NCBI GenBank assembly: GCA_035516075.1
Contig: DATJAQ010000107.1
Span: forward strand, 1-54,552
DNA from: Gp13-AA77 sp035516075
Lineage (GTDB): Bacteria; Acidobacteriota; Terriglobia; UBA7540
Reading direction: 5' to 3'
Length of the DNA: 54,552 nt
Under the pieces are notes generated by a model. It was given only the letters and a program-made list of their open reading frames with translations, did no database searches and was not told the DNA's origin. This document shows positions 40,691 through 47,762 of this stretch, in pieces. The position numbers and the translations under genes are program-made. Numbering within the stretch: the first letter of the stretch is position 1; each line of letters starts with the position of its first letter.

Positions 40691-41452
40691 ATGAACCCGT
40701 TATTCATGACCACCGAATCCATCGCGAAACTGTTGCGTAACGTGCGGCGCGGACGCCTGGGCGTGGACGAGGCCCTGGAGCGTCTGCGCGATATGCCCTA
40801 CGAGAACCTGGGTTACGCGCGCATCGACCACCACCGCCAATTGCGCCAGGGGATGCCGGAAGTGATCCTGGGGCGTGGCAAGACGCCCGCGCAGGTGGAA
40901 GGCCTCGTGCGGTCCATGTTGCGCCACGGCCACAACATCCTGATCACCCGCGCCGACGCCGAAATGTTCGACCGCGTCCGCGGGCTCCACCGGCGAGCCA
41001 CCTTCCATCCCCTCTCGGGCGCCATCGAGGTGCGCCTCGAGCGCAAGGAGCGCGGCAGGGGCCTGATCCTGGTGATCACGGCCGGAACTTCGGATATCCC
41101 GGTGGCCGAGGAGGCGCAAGTGACGGCCGAGGTGATGGGCAATCGCGTGGAAGCCCTCTACGACGTGGGCGTGGCCGGGCTGCACCGGCTGCTCGGCCAG
41201 AGCAAGAGCTTGAAGCGCGCCCGGGTGGTGATTGTGGCGGCGGGGATGGAGGGTGCCTTGCCGAGCGTGGTGGGGGGCCTGGTGGCCGCGCCGGTGATCG
41301 CCGTGCCCACCAGCGTAGGCTACGGCGCCAGCTTCCGCGGCCTGGCGGCGCTGCTCGGCATGATGAACAGTTGCGCCCCCAACGTGGCCGTGGTCAACAT
41401 CGACAACGGCTTCGGAGCCGGCTACCTGGCGAGCGTGATCAACCGGCTTTAA
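40691..41452 (+). CDS. larB: Nickel-pincer cofactor synthesis protein LarB
   Basis: LarB carboxylates and hydrolyses nicotinic acid adenine dinucleotide in the first step of the pincer cofactor used by lactate racemase and related enzymes. The 253-residue protein has an N-terminal LarB-specific region and a C-terminal AIR-carboxylase-like domain (LVITAGTSDIPVAEEA, VVIVAAGMEGALPSVVGGL, VGYGASFRGLAALLGMMNSC) with the conserved Cys near residue 233. larC and larE are not in the window. An ATG 15 nt downstream (MTTESIA) is an alternative start. Confidence 0.88.
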   Translation: MNPLFMTTESIAKLLRNVRRGRLGVDEALERLRDMPYENLGYARIDHHRQLRQGMPEVILGRGKTPAQVEGLVRSMLRHGHNILITRADAEMFDRVRGLHRRATFHPLSGAIEVRLERKERGRGLILVITAGTSDIPVAEEAQVTAEVMGNRVEALYDVGVAGLHRLLGQSKSLKRARVVIVAAGMEGALPSVVGGLVAAPVIAVPTSVGYGASFRGLAALLGMMNSCAPNVAVVNIDNGFGAGYLASVINRL

Positions 41453-41462
41453 ACACAGTGGC

Positions 41463-41511
41463 GAGTGGCGAGTGGCAAGTGACGAGTGACAAGTGACGAG
41501 TGACAAGTGGC
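41463..41511. repeat. Heptamer array after larB
   Basis: Seven 7-nt units in a row: GAGTGGC, GAGTGGC, AAGTGAC, GAGTGAC, AAGTGAC, GAGTGAC, AAGTGGC. It starts 11 nt after the larB stop. Here only one arm is present; I see no complementary array nearby. Confidence 0.8.
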
Positions 41512-41565
41512 CAGCGCACGCTGGCGGCCGGGAGTCCGGCGCGAGAGTCAAACCGTCGCAGCGCC

Positions 41566-42444
41566 ATGAGGGACGCGATTTTCGAAATTCCGCGCTCACT
41601 TGGGTGGCTGAAGGAATTTGCCGGCGGCCGCGAGTGGTTGCGCCAGCTTCCCGCCTCCGTTAAGGCGTGCGCTGATCAATGGTCGCTGCAGCTTGAGCCG
41701 CCGTACAACGGCTCTAGCGTCTCCATCGTCTTTCCCGTCATGCTCGCCAGCGGGTCGCCCGCCGTGCTGAAGGTCCAGTTCCCTCACTCGGAGTCAGAAC
41801 ACGAGGCGGCGGCGTTGCGGAGTTGGAACGGTCACGGCGCGGTCCGGCTTTTCGCCCACGACCCGGCGCGTCACGCGTTGTTAATGGAAAGGTGTGAGCC
41901 GGGCGACCCACTCTCCGCGATCGACGCTGACGAAGCCCTCGAAGTACTGATGGAACTGTTGCCCGGGCTCTGGATCAACGCCGGCAAACCCTTCCAGTCT
42001 CTTCGTCAGGAGTGCGGCGGCTGGGCCGAGCAATTGCCGGTATCGTGGGAACGCGCAAAACGCCCCTTTGAGAAGGAACTGCTCGAAGCTGCCCTGGAGG
42101 CTCTCGATCGCCTGCGGGGGACTCAGGGCGAGCAGATCCTCATCCATCAGGACCTGCACGGGCAGAACGTACTACGAAGCCGGCGCGAGCCGTGGCTTGT
42201 CATCGATCCGAAACCTCTCGCCGGTGAACGAGAATTCACCCTAGCGCCGATAGTTCGGGCCCGCGAGTTCGGCCATAGTCGCGAAGGCGTGGTAAACCGG
42301 CTCGATCGGCTGGCAGGCGGCCTCGGTCTCGATCGCGAACGGGCTCGACTTTGGACGCTGGCGCAGACGCTGGCTTGGGGGTTTCAGGCTGACCGCGTCC
42401 TCGCCCGGCACGTGGATATAGCACGCTGGTTGTGGCAAGCGTGA
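41566..42444 (+). CDS. Aminoglycoside phosphotransferase-like kinase (APH(6)-type)
   Basis: A 292-residue kinase of the aminoglycoside/hydroxyurea resistance family (streptomycin 6-kinase-like). The Brenner-type loop is LIHQDLHGQNVL (about residue 200), the metal-binding Asp is in WLVIDPKPLAGE, and the nucleotide-binding Lys is in PAVLKVQFPH. Chromosomal members are often of unknown substrate, so resistance is only a possibility. There is no clear Shine-Dalgarno. The AT content and codons match its neighbours. Confidence 0.8.
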   Translation: MRDAIFEIPRSLGWLKEFAGGREWLRQLPASVKACADQWSLQLEPPYNGSSVSIVFPVMLASGSPAVLKVQFPHSESEHEAAALRSWNGHGAVRLFAHDPARHALLMERCEPGDPLSAIDADEALEVLMELLPGLWINAGKPFQSLRQECGGWAEQLPVSWERAKRPFEKELLEAALEALDRLRGTQGEQILIHQDLHGQNVLRSRREPWLVIDPKPLAGEREFTLAPIVRAREFGHSREGVVNRLDRLAGGLGLDRERARLWTLAQTLAWGFQADRVLARHVDIARWLWQA

Positions 42445-42553
42445 TGGCCGCTGCATGAGTCGGCGTTCATCTTCGTGTTCCGGCTTTCATCATCCAGCTT
42501 TCCTGATTTTTCGGCTGCTCCGTGCCTCTGTGGTGAAGCCTCCGGACAAGGCC

Positions 42554-42559
42554 TATAAT
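42554..42559 (+). promoter_or_regulatory. selD -10 box
   Basis: A perfect TATAAT lies 10 nt before the selD ATG. A weak -35 candidate (TGGTGA, 42531-42536) is at 17 nt. The leader would be only about 4 nt, and no Shine-Dalgarno is present. Confidence 0.45.
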
Positions 42560-42569
42560 CAAAACCGTT

Positions 42570-43610
42570 ATGGACGAGCGCAAACGCCTCACCGCCACGG
42601 TGAAAGCGGCGGGTTGAGCGGCCAAGTTGAGTCCAAGGATTTTGGACTCCGTGCTGCGCAGCCTGCCGAGACAATCCGACCCGCACGTTCTGATCGGCTT
42701 CGACACCGCCGACGACGCGGGCGTGTATCAACTCGCGCCCGACCTCGCCTTGGTGCAGACGGTGGACTTTTTCACCCCCATCGTGGACGATCCTTACACC
42801 TTCGGCCAGGTGGCGGCCACCAACGCCCTGGGCGACGTCTACGCCATGGGCGGGCGCCCCATCTCGGCGCTTTCCATCGTGGGCTTCCCCAACACGGGCC
42901 GCGACGTGGACGTGCTGGAGCGCATCCTGCAAGGCGGGTTGGCGAAGATGCAGGAGGCCGGCTGCGCCGTGATCGGCGGCCATTCCATCGGAGACGACGA
43001 GATCAAGTTCGGTTACGCGGTGACCGGCCTGGTGCACCCGGCGCGCGTTTGGGCCAACGCCACCGCGCGCGCGGGGGATCGCTTGATCCTCACCAAACGG
43101 CTCGGGACCGGCGTCATCTCAACCGCGCTCAAGGAAGGGATGGCCAGTGCGCCGGTCGTGGCCGCCGCCACCGAGTCCATGACCACCCTGAATCGCCGCA
43201 CGAGCGAGATTGCGCAAGGATTTGAGATTCACGCCGCCACCGACATCACCGGGTTCGGCCTGCTCGCCCACGCGCGCGAGATGGCGATGGGGAGCGGGGT
43301 CAGCCTGCGGATCGATTCTTCGCGCATCGAGTTTCTGCCTGGTGCGCTCGACTGCGCCCGCCAGGGCTTCCTGCCGGGCGGGCTTAAGCGCAATCTCGAG
43401 TTCATCGGCGGCTGCGTAGAGTTTGGGGATGCTGTCCCTGAAGATGTGCGCAATCTGCTGTTCGATCCTCAAACCGCCGGGGGCTTGTTGTTCTCGGTCG
43501 GCCCCGGCGACGCTTCGGGGCTCCTGGCGGCGCTAACGGGAGCGGAGATCAGGGCGGCCGAGATCGGCGAGGTTGTCGCCAAGACGCATCCGGTAATTCG
43601 AGTGCGCTGA
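42570..43610 (+). CDS. selD: Selenide, water dikinase SelD, a selenoprotein
   Basis: Makes selenophosphate, the selenium donor for selenocysteine. Read from ATG 42570 with the in-frame TGA at 42615-42617 as Sec, the product is 346 residues, the normal family length. It has the N-terminal active site AAGUAAKLSPRIL, with Sec16 and Lys19 where E. coli SelD has Cys17 and Lys20. Then come IGFDTADDAGV, TVDFFTPIVDDPYTFG, NALGDVYAMGG and DITGFGLLAHAREM. Ending translation at TGA, or starting at the later TTG (42627), would remove the catalytic residue. A hairpin follows at SECIS distance. Confidence 0.93.
42629..42649 (+). promoter_or_regulatory. Predicted bacterial SECIS element in selD
   Basis: GAGTCCAA-GGATT-TTGGACTC: a perfect 8-bp stem with a 5-nt loop that begins with GG. 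The loop starts 20 nt after the UGA. Known bacterial SECIS elements have the apical loop about 16-37 nt after UGA with a G in its first two positions, and SelB binds there. Confidence 0.8.
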
Positions 43611-43637
43611 GGCCGGCGGTTCGGTGTTAAATAGTTG

Positions 43638-43666
43638 TTGACACGTGAGTAAAAATATGGTAGAAG
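43638..43666 (+). promoter_or_regulatory. Promoter with no obvious gene behind it
   Basis: TTGACA (43638-43643), exactly 17 nt, TAGAAG (43661-43666, four of six). The next coding start on this strand is 650 nt away. Transcription would begin at about 43673, inside the first of three small hairpins. Confidence 0.5.
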
Positions 43667-43740
43667 TAGCCCTTCGGGCAGCCGCATCTGGCGGGTTCCC
43701 GGAGGGGAAGGTCGGCGTTGGTGGCGGGCAAAGAGTGAGA

Positions 43741-43805
43741 GAAACGAACCGGCACGGCTAATCGGCTTATTTTCAGCAACATGCAGGGAATTTTGGGAAA
43801 CGAAT
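43741..43805. repeat. Degenerate 65-nt repeat, copy A
   Basis: Begins AAACGAACCGGCACG and ends GAAACGAAT, with TTTTCAGC at 43770-43777 followed by N4 and TGCAGGG. It aligns over its length with 44028-44093, about 60-65% identical by eye. Confidence 0.6.
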
Positions 43806-44027
43806 GATCAGGTATAACTTGTTGAATCAAAAGATTTTACCACGCGATTTTCAGCATTCATTCGTCCGCGTCCATGTAACGGTTACATCCGGGTCCAGAC
43901 GGGGTCTTGCCGCAGCACGCGAGGCTCGCGCGCACTGGGGCGCGGGCCGGGCCGGAAACTTTCGTCCTGTGGCCTCAAGTCGCTGTAGGCGTGCAGGTTA
44001 CAAGAGTTCTGAGGGCAGCGCACTGGG

Positions 44028-44093
44028 AAAAACGAATTGGCACGTGCATCTGTCTTGTTTTCAGCGAGATAAGCAGATTTTGACGAAACGAAT
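44028..44093. repeat. Degenerate 65-nt repeat, copy B
   Basis: Begins AAAAACGAATTGGCACG and ends GAAACGAAT, with TTTTCAGC at 44058-44065. It is the partner of 43741-43805 in the same orientation, 287 nt downstream. Confidence 0.6.
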
Positions 44094-44324
44094 TATTGGG
44101 GTTAAATGACTGAGCTGACTTGGTTTATGTCAGGATGACCGGTTTTCATTCATTCGATGTCAGCCGGGCCTTCCAGTAGGCCCAAAGCTGACAGTGAGTG
44201 GACTTTGGTTGTCTTCCGCCTGCGCTTTGTGATACCGATAGGGGCGAGGCTCGCAGGCTGGCGCAAGAAACCGCCGGGACGGCAGCCTCGGCTTCGGTGC
44301 GGCGAAGGGGGAGGGAGTTCGCGC

Positions 44325-44975
44325 GTGTCACCGTCCCTAACTTATTACGACGTCCTTGAGGTGCCCGCCAACGCACCCGCGCAAAGGATCAAGGAGTCCT
44401 ATCACGTTCTGGCCAGCATCTGGCATCCCGACCGCTTTCCGCACGGCAGCAAGCAATATCAACTGGCCACCCGCAAGCTGCGGGAGATCAACGCCGCTTA
44501 CGAAGTGCTGAAGGACCCCAAGAGCCGCAGCGAATATGATCGCCGCTTGGTTGAAGCCCGCCGCGTGGGTGGTATCTACTGGGCGTTGCGGGCGCAAGGG
44601 CATTACGGCGCGCCCACCAGCTTTCCCAGCCTGCCGGCGCTGCTCACTTACGCGCTCAGTTTCCTCACCGGCATCACATTTCTTCTGCTTCCGGCTTACC
44701 GGCACGACCGTTTCGTCCGCTTTCACGCCTGGCAGGCCACGCTGCTCGGTGTTGTCGCATACCTGGGTATGGTGGGAGGGCCGCTGCTCGGCCTTCACCG
44801 GCCGATTTACTGGGTCCTGTGGATGACGGCCTTCACGCTTTACTCGGTATTCCTGATGAAGCGGGCCTATTATAACGAGTACTATCCCATCCCGTTTCTC
44901 GGAGAGATTGCGGCGCGGCGCGTCGGCGTTGAGAGCGGCCGTGGCGTGAACCTTTCCGCCGAGGAGAGCCGGTAA
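44325..44975 (+). CDS. J-domain protein with membrane C-terminus
   Basis: A 216-residue protein from GTG 44325, with GGGGGAGGGAG about 7 nt upstream. Residues 3-75 are a J domain with the HPD motif in SIWHPDRFP and YEVLKDPKSRSEYDRR, which would recruit a DnaK-type chaperone. Residues ~105-185 have three to four hydrophobic helices (LLTYALSFLTGITFLLLPAY, FHAWQATLLGVVAYLG) resembling TIC20/DUF4870 proteins, where a conserved RFHAWQ stretch is typical. The J domain would therefore be tethered to the inner membrane. Confidence 0.8.
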   Translation: MSPSLTYYDVLEVPANAPAQRIKESYHVLASIWHPDRFPHGSKQYQLATRKLREINAAYEVLKDPKSRSEYDRRLVEARRVGGIYWALRAQGHYGAPTSFPSLPALLTYALSFLTGITFLLLPAYRHDRFVRFHAWQATLLGVVAYLGMVGGPLLGLHRPIYWVLWMTAFTLYSVFLMKRAYYNEYYPIPFLGEIAARRVGVESGRGVNLSAEESR

Positions 44976-45059
44976 GGGCGGAGGCCGGCGACGTCTTCCG
45001 CCTCCATCGGACGAACCATCCTGCCCGGGCATCCCGCGGCGGCACTGGGAAAACAGCTC

Positions 45060-46634
45060 ATGTCCACTAGCAAGGGCAAGACCACGCGGCGCGAAGCCAT
45101 AAAATACATCGTCAGCGGGGCCATGGCCTCGGCGTGCGCAATCCCCGAAGGGTTGGCGCGGAGGAGCGGTTCGCGGGCGGGCGCGCCCGGAGGCGCCGGC
45201 CCGAAAACCCAGCTTGAGAGCGAGTCCAACACCGTTTGCCACCAAGTGCGGGACGGCCGCCGGTTCGTGCTGCCCAAGCCCTCGGCCGAATACGAAGTGG
45301 CGATCGTCGGCGGCGGGCCGAGCGGTCTGATGGCCGCCTACCGGTTGCGCGACACCAACTTTCTGCTGCTCGAGAAGGAGCCGCGCCTCGGCGGCGACGC
45401 CCTCAGCGAGGAGTGGCAGGGCCAGTGGTACGCCACGGGCTCGGCTTACGCCGAGGGCCCGGCGCTCCGCGAATTCTGCCGCGAGCTCGGCATGACGATC
45501 GACCCCATCAAGAGCGTCGACAATGCCATCATCGGCGGCAAGCTGGTGGAACGCTTCTGGGAAGGTGGTTATCAGGATGCGCCCTGGCCGGAGAGCGTGA
45601 AGAAGAGCTTCGCGAAGTTCCGCAAAGATATGCTGGCCATCAACACGGAGCGCGAGGCGGAGAAGCTCGACAACGTGTCGTTCGCCGAGGTCCTCAAGCC
45701 GTACGCCCCGGAAGTGAAGTTGTGGTACGACAACTTCGGTCCCAACAACTGGGGCGCGGACGCCGGGAACACCTCGGCGCTGATCGGTGTCGAGTCTGTG
45801 GCCTGGGGCGGCGGCATGGACTCCGGGCGCTACACCTGGCCCGGGGGCCTGGGCCGGATCTCGATGGCGCTCGAAGATGCGCTCGACAAGGCGGGGCGCG
45901 GCCGTGTTCTGAAGAACGCCGCCGTGGTTCACGTGGCAAATGCGGGCGAGGGCGTCGAAGTGGGCTACGTGGTGGACGGTGAGCCGGTCGCGGTGCGGGC
46001 GCGCGCGGCCATTGTGGCCTGCCCGAAGCAGATCGGCAAGCACATCGTGGCCGGTCTGCCGGCGGCGCAGCTCGCCGCCATGAACGCCATGCGCTACGCG
46101 CCTTACCTGGTGGTGAACGTCTGCCTGCGCGAGGTGATCTACAACGGTTCCTACGACACCGAGATCCCGGCGCCCAGCATCATTGTGGATTTTAACGTGG
46201 CCGACTGGGTGGTGAACCGCGAGAACCGCGAGGCCAAGCGGCCGCAGGTGCTCACCTGTTACGTGCCCCGGCCCGAGGCCGAGCGTGTGCGCTTCCTTGA
46301 CGACGACTACGTGATCGGGTTCGGCGCTCAGGCGGTAGGCCTGATCGACGCCTGGTTTCCGGGCGCGCGTGCCAAAGTGGACGAGGTGCGCATCTTCCGG
46401 CGGGGCCATCCGCTGTTCCTGTCGGCGCCGGGCGTTACCACGCGCCTCGCGCCCGAGATCCGTAAGCCATTCGGCCGCATCTTTTTCGGACATTCGGACT
46501 CGGAGGGGGACGTCTCGAGTTACGAGACCGCTCTGGTGGCGGCGAACCGTACCGCCCGCGAGGCGCGGGCGGCGCTCGGGAAGCGCGCCGCGCGGAGCGC
46601 TGTGAGCGTTCCCGCCGCGCAAGACGCCGGGTGA
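45060..46634 (+). CDS. Exported FAD-dependent amine oxidase-like protein
   Basis: A 524-residue flavoprotein. The N-terminus (TTRREAIKYIVSGAMASA) looks like a Tat signal with paired Arg, so the folded FAD protein would go to the periplasm. The FAD-binding loop is VAIVGGGPSGLMAAYRL (about residues 80-96), followed by LLEKEPRLGGDA. A C-terminal FFGHSDSEGDVSSYETALVAANR is the second FAD contact, as in flavin amine oxidases. The substrate is unknown. It lies 30 nt upstream of a copper-protein-like gene, so they are likely co-transcribed. Confidence 0.82.
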   Translation: MSTSKGKTTRREAIKYIVSGAMASACAIPEGLARRSGSRAGAPGGAGPKTQLESESNTVCHQVRDGRRFVLPKPSAEYEVAIVGGGPSGLMAAYRLRDTNFLLLEKEPRLGGDALSEEWQGQWYATGSAYAEGPALREFCRELGMTIDPIKSVDNAIIGGKLVERFWEGGYQDAPWPESVKKSFAKFRKDMLAINTEREAEKLDNVSFAEVLKPYAPEVKLWYDNFGPNNWGADAGNTSALIGVESVAWGGGMDSGRYTWPGGLGRISMALEDALDKAGRGRVLKNAAVVHVANAGEGVEVGYVVDGEPVAVRARAAIVACPKQIGKHIVAGLPAAQLAAMNAMRYAPYLVVNVCLREVIYNGSYDTEIPAPSIIVDFNVADWVVNRENREAKRPQVLTCYVPRPEAERVRFLDDDYVIGFGAQAVGLIDAWFPGARAKVDEVRIFRRGHPLFLSAPGVTTRLAPEIRKPFGRIFFGHSDSEGDVSSYETALVAANRTAREARAALGKRAARSAVSVPAAQDAG

Positions 46635-46664
46635 ATCGGACGTGCAGAGTAGAGCGAGGGGATC

Positions 46665-47708
46665 ATGAAAAGCTCCAAGACGGTCACAGCGATTCTGGCC
46701 TGCTTCGCGGTCACGGCGCTGGCCTTTGGGGCGGGCCAAAATACTCCTGGTATGGGCATGCAACACATGCCGGGCATGCAGCACATGGCGATGAAGAAAG
46801 CAGGCAACGTCCGATTGTCCGTCTCCGACGACCAGGCGCTGCACCTCGTCACGCTGCGGTTGGGCCCTCTCGATCTGCCCGCCCGCGCCGGCATGAACGT
46901 GGCCCAGGCGCCCGACCTTTATTGGAACGTTCCAATCGACGGGTGGTTCACGGGCTACCTCGCCAGCTTGGAGGGCGCTACCGGGCAGCGGATCTCCGCG
47001 CGGCTGCTCCATCACGTGGCCGTTTACGACACGAGCCGCCCGAATTTTCTCTGTCCGAATCAGGCCGAGCACATCTTTGGTGCCGGCGGGGAGTTGACAG
47101 AATGGCCCTCCCTGACGGGTCTCGGTTATCGCGTCCATCGCGGCGACCGCATCATGGTTTCAACCATGTTCCACAACGACGGAACCGTCGCCTACTCCGC
47201 GATCTATCTCAAGATCAGCGTAAGCTACCGGCCGTGGACGAAGGGCGGGCCCCAACTGATGAGCGTCTATCCCGCCTGGTTCGACGTGATGGGCTGCGGA
47301 AGCTCCGGGTACGGCCTCAAGCCCGGCCGCAGTGTGAAAGACGGCGAGTTTAAGCTGCCCTTCAGCGGCAGGCTGATCGGCGTGGGTGGCCACATGCACG
47401 ACTACGGCCAGGAGCTGATCCTGAGCAACGCCACGCATCGGCGGCAGATCGCCGACCTGAAGGCGCAACTCGATCCACAAGGGCGCCTGATTTCGATCCC
47501 TATCGTGCGATTTACGGAAGGCGGCGGGCTTTCCCTCGAAAAGGCCGATGTGATCCACGTCACCTGCGTTTACGACAACTTAAGCGGAAAATATCTGCCG
47601 GACGGCGCTATGGGGATCATGGTGGGGTATTTCCTGCCCGGTGACCAGGCGGAGTTCGCCGCGTTGCGCAGGCCGGCGGCGCCTGCTGGGGGCGCCCATC
47701 ATCCCTGA
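46665..47708 (+). CDS. Secreted copper-monooxygenase-like (PHM fold) protein
   Basis: A 347-residue protein with a signal peptide (residues 1-23). A Met/His-rich stretch follows (about residues 28-44: GMGMQHMPGMQHMAMKK) that resembles copper-binding segments of periplasmic Cu proteins. The body has LLHHVAVYD (His-His), TMFHNDG, GGHMHDYG (His-x-His) and MGIMVGYF. These fall in the same order as the two copper sites of peptidylglycine monooxygenase-type enzymes. The family call is by motif order only. It follows the flavin oxidase gene closely. Confidence 0.6.
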   Translation: MKSSKTVTAILACFAVTALAFGAGQNTPGMGMQHMPGMQHMAMKKAGNVRLSVSDDQALHLVTLRLGPLDLPARAGMNVAQAPDLYWNVPIDGWFTGYLASLEGATGQRISARLLHHVAVYDTSRPNFLCPNQAEHIFGAGGELTEWPSLTGLGYRVHRGDRIMVSTMFHNDGTVAYSAIYLKISVSYRPWTKGGPQLMSVYPAWFDVMGCGSSGYGLKPGRSVKDGEFKLPFSGRLIGVGGHMHDYGQELILSNATHRRQIADLKAQLDPQGRLISIPIVRFTEGGGLSLEKADVIHVTCVYDNLSGKYLPDGAMGIMVGYFLPGDQAEFAALRRPAAPAGGAHHP

Positions 47709-47762
47709 GTGGCGGCAGGACCGGCGGGCCATGGCGCGCAAGATAGAGAGCAGGAGAGTGTG

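Larger units (their letters stand above)
43611..44324. other. 714-nt noncoding region with promoter, hairpins and repeats
   Basis: No supported ORF. From left to right it holds a good promoter (43638-43666) and three small hairpins in a row: 43669-43679 (GCCCTTCGGGC), 43682-43694 (CCGC-N5-GCGG) and 43696-43709 (TTCCC-GGAG-GGGAA). Two copies of a degenerate ~65-nt repeat (43741-43805, 44028-44093) follow, with a further TTTTCAGC at 43848-43855. It could be a small-RNA gene, a long structured leader of the J-domain gene, or decayed repeat sequence. Confidence 0.5.

Noticed and set aside
41463..41511. Heptamer and octamer arrays as CRISPR
   Set aside because: Units of 7-8 nt without spacers and no cas genes; CRISPR repeats are about 23-47 nt with unique spacers.
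43611..43740. A selC (tRNA-Sec) gene next to selD
   Set aside because: I looked for a long acceptor arm and a TCA anticodon loop near selD. The hairpins present do not form a cloverleaf.
44337..47138. A 933-codon minus-strand open frame
   Set aside because: Antisense to the J-domain, flavin oxidase and copper-protein genes, which have recognisable folds and ribosome binding sites. No motif is present in the antisense translation.
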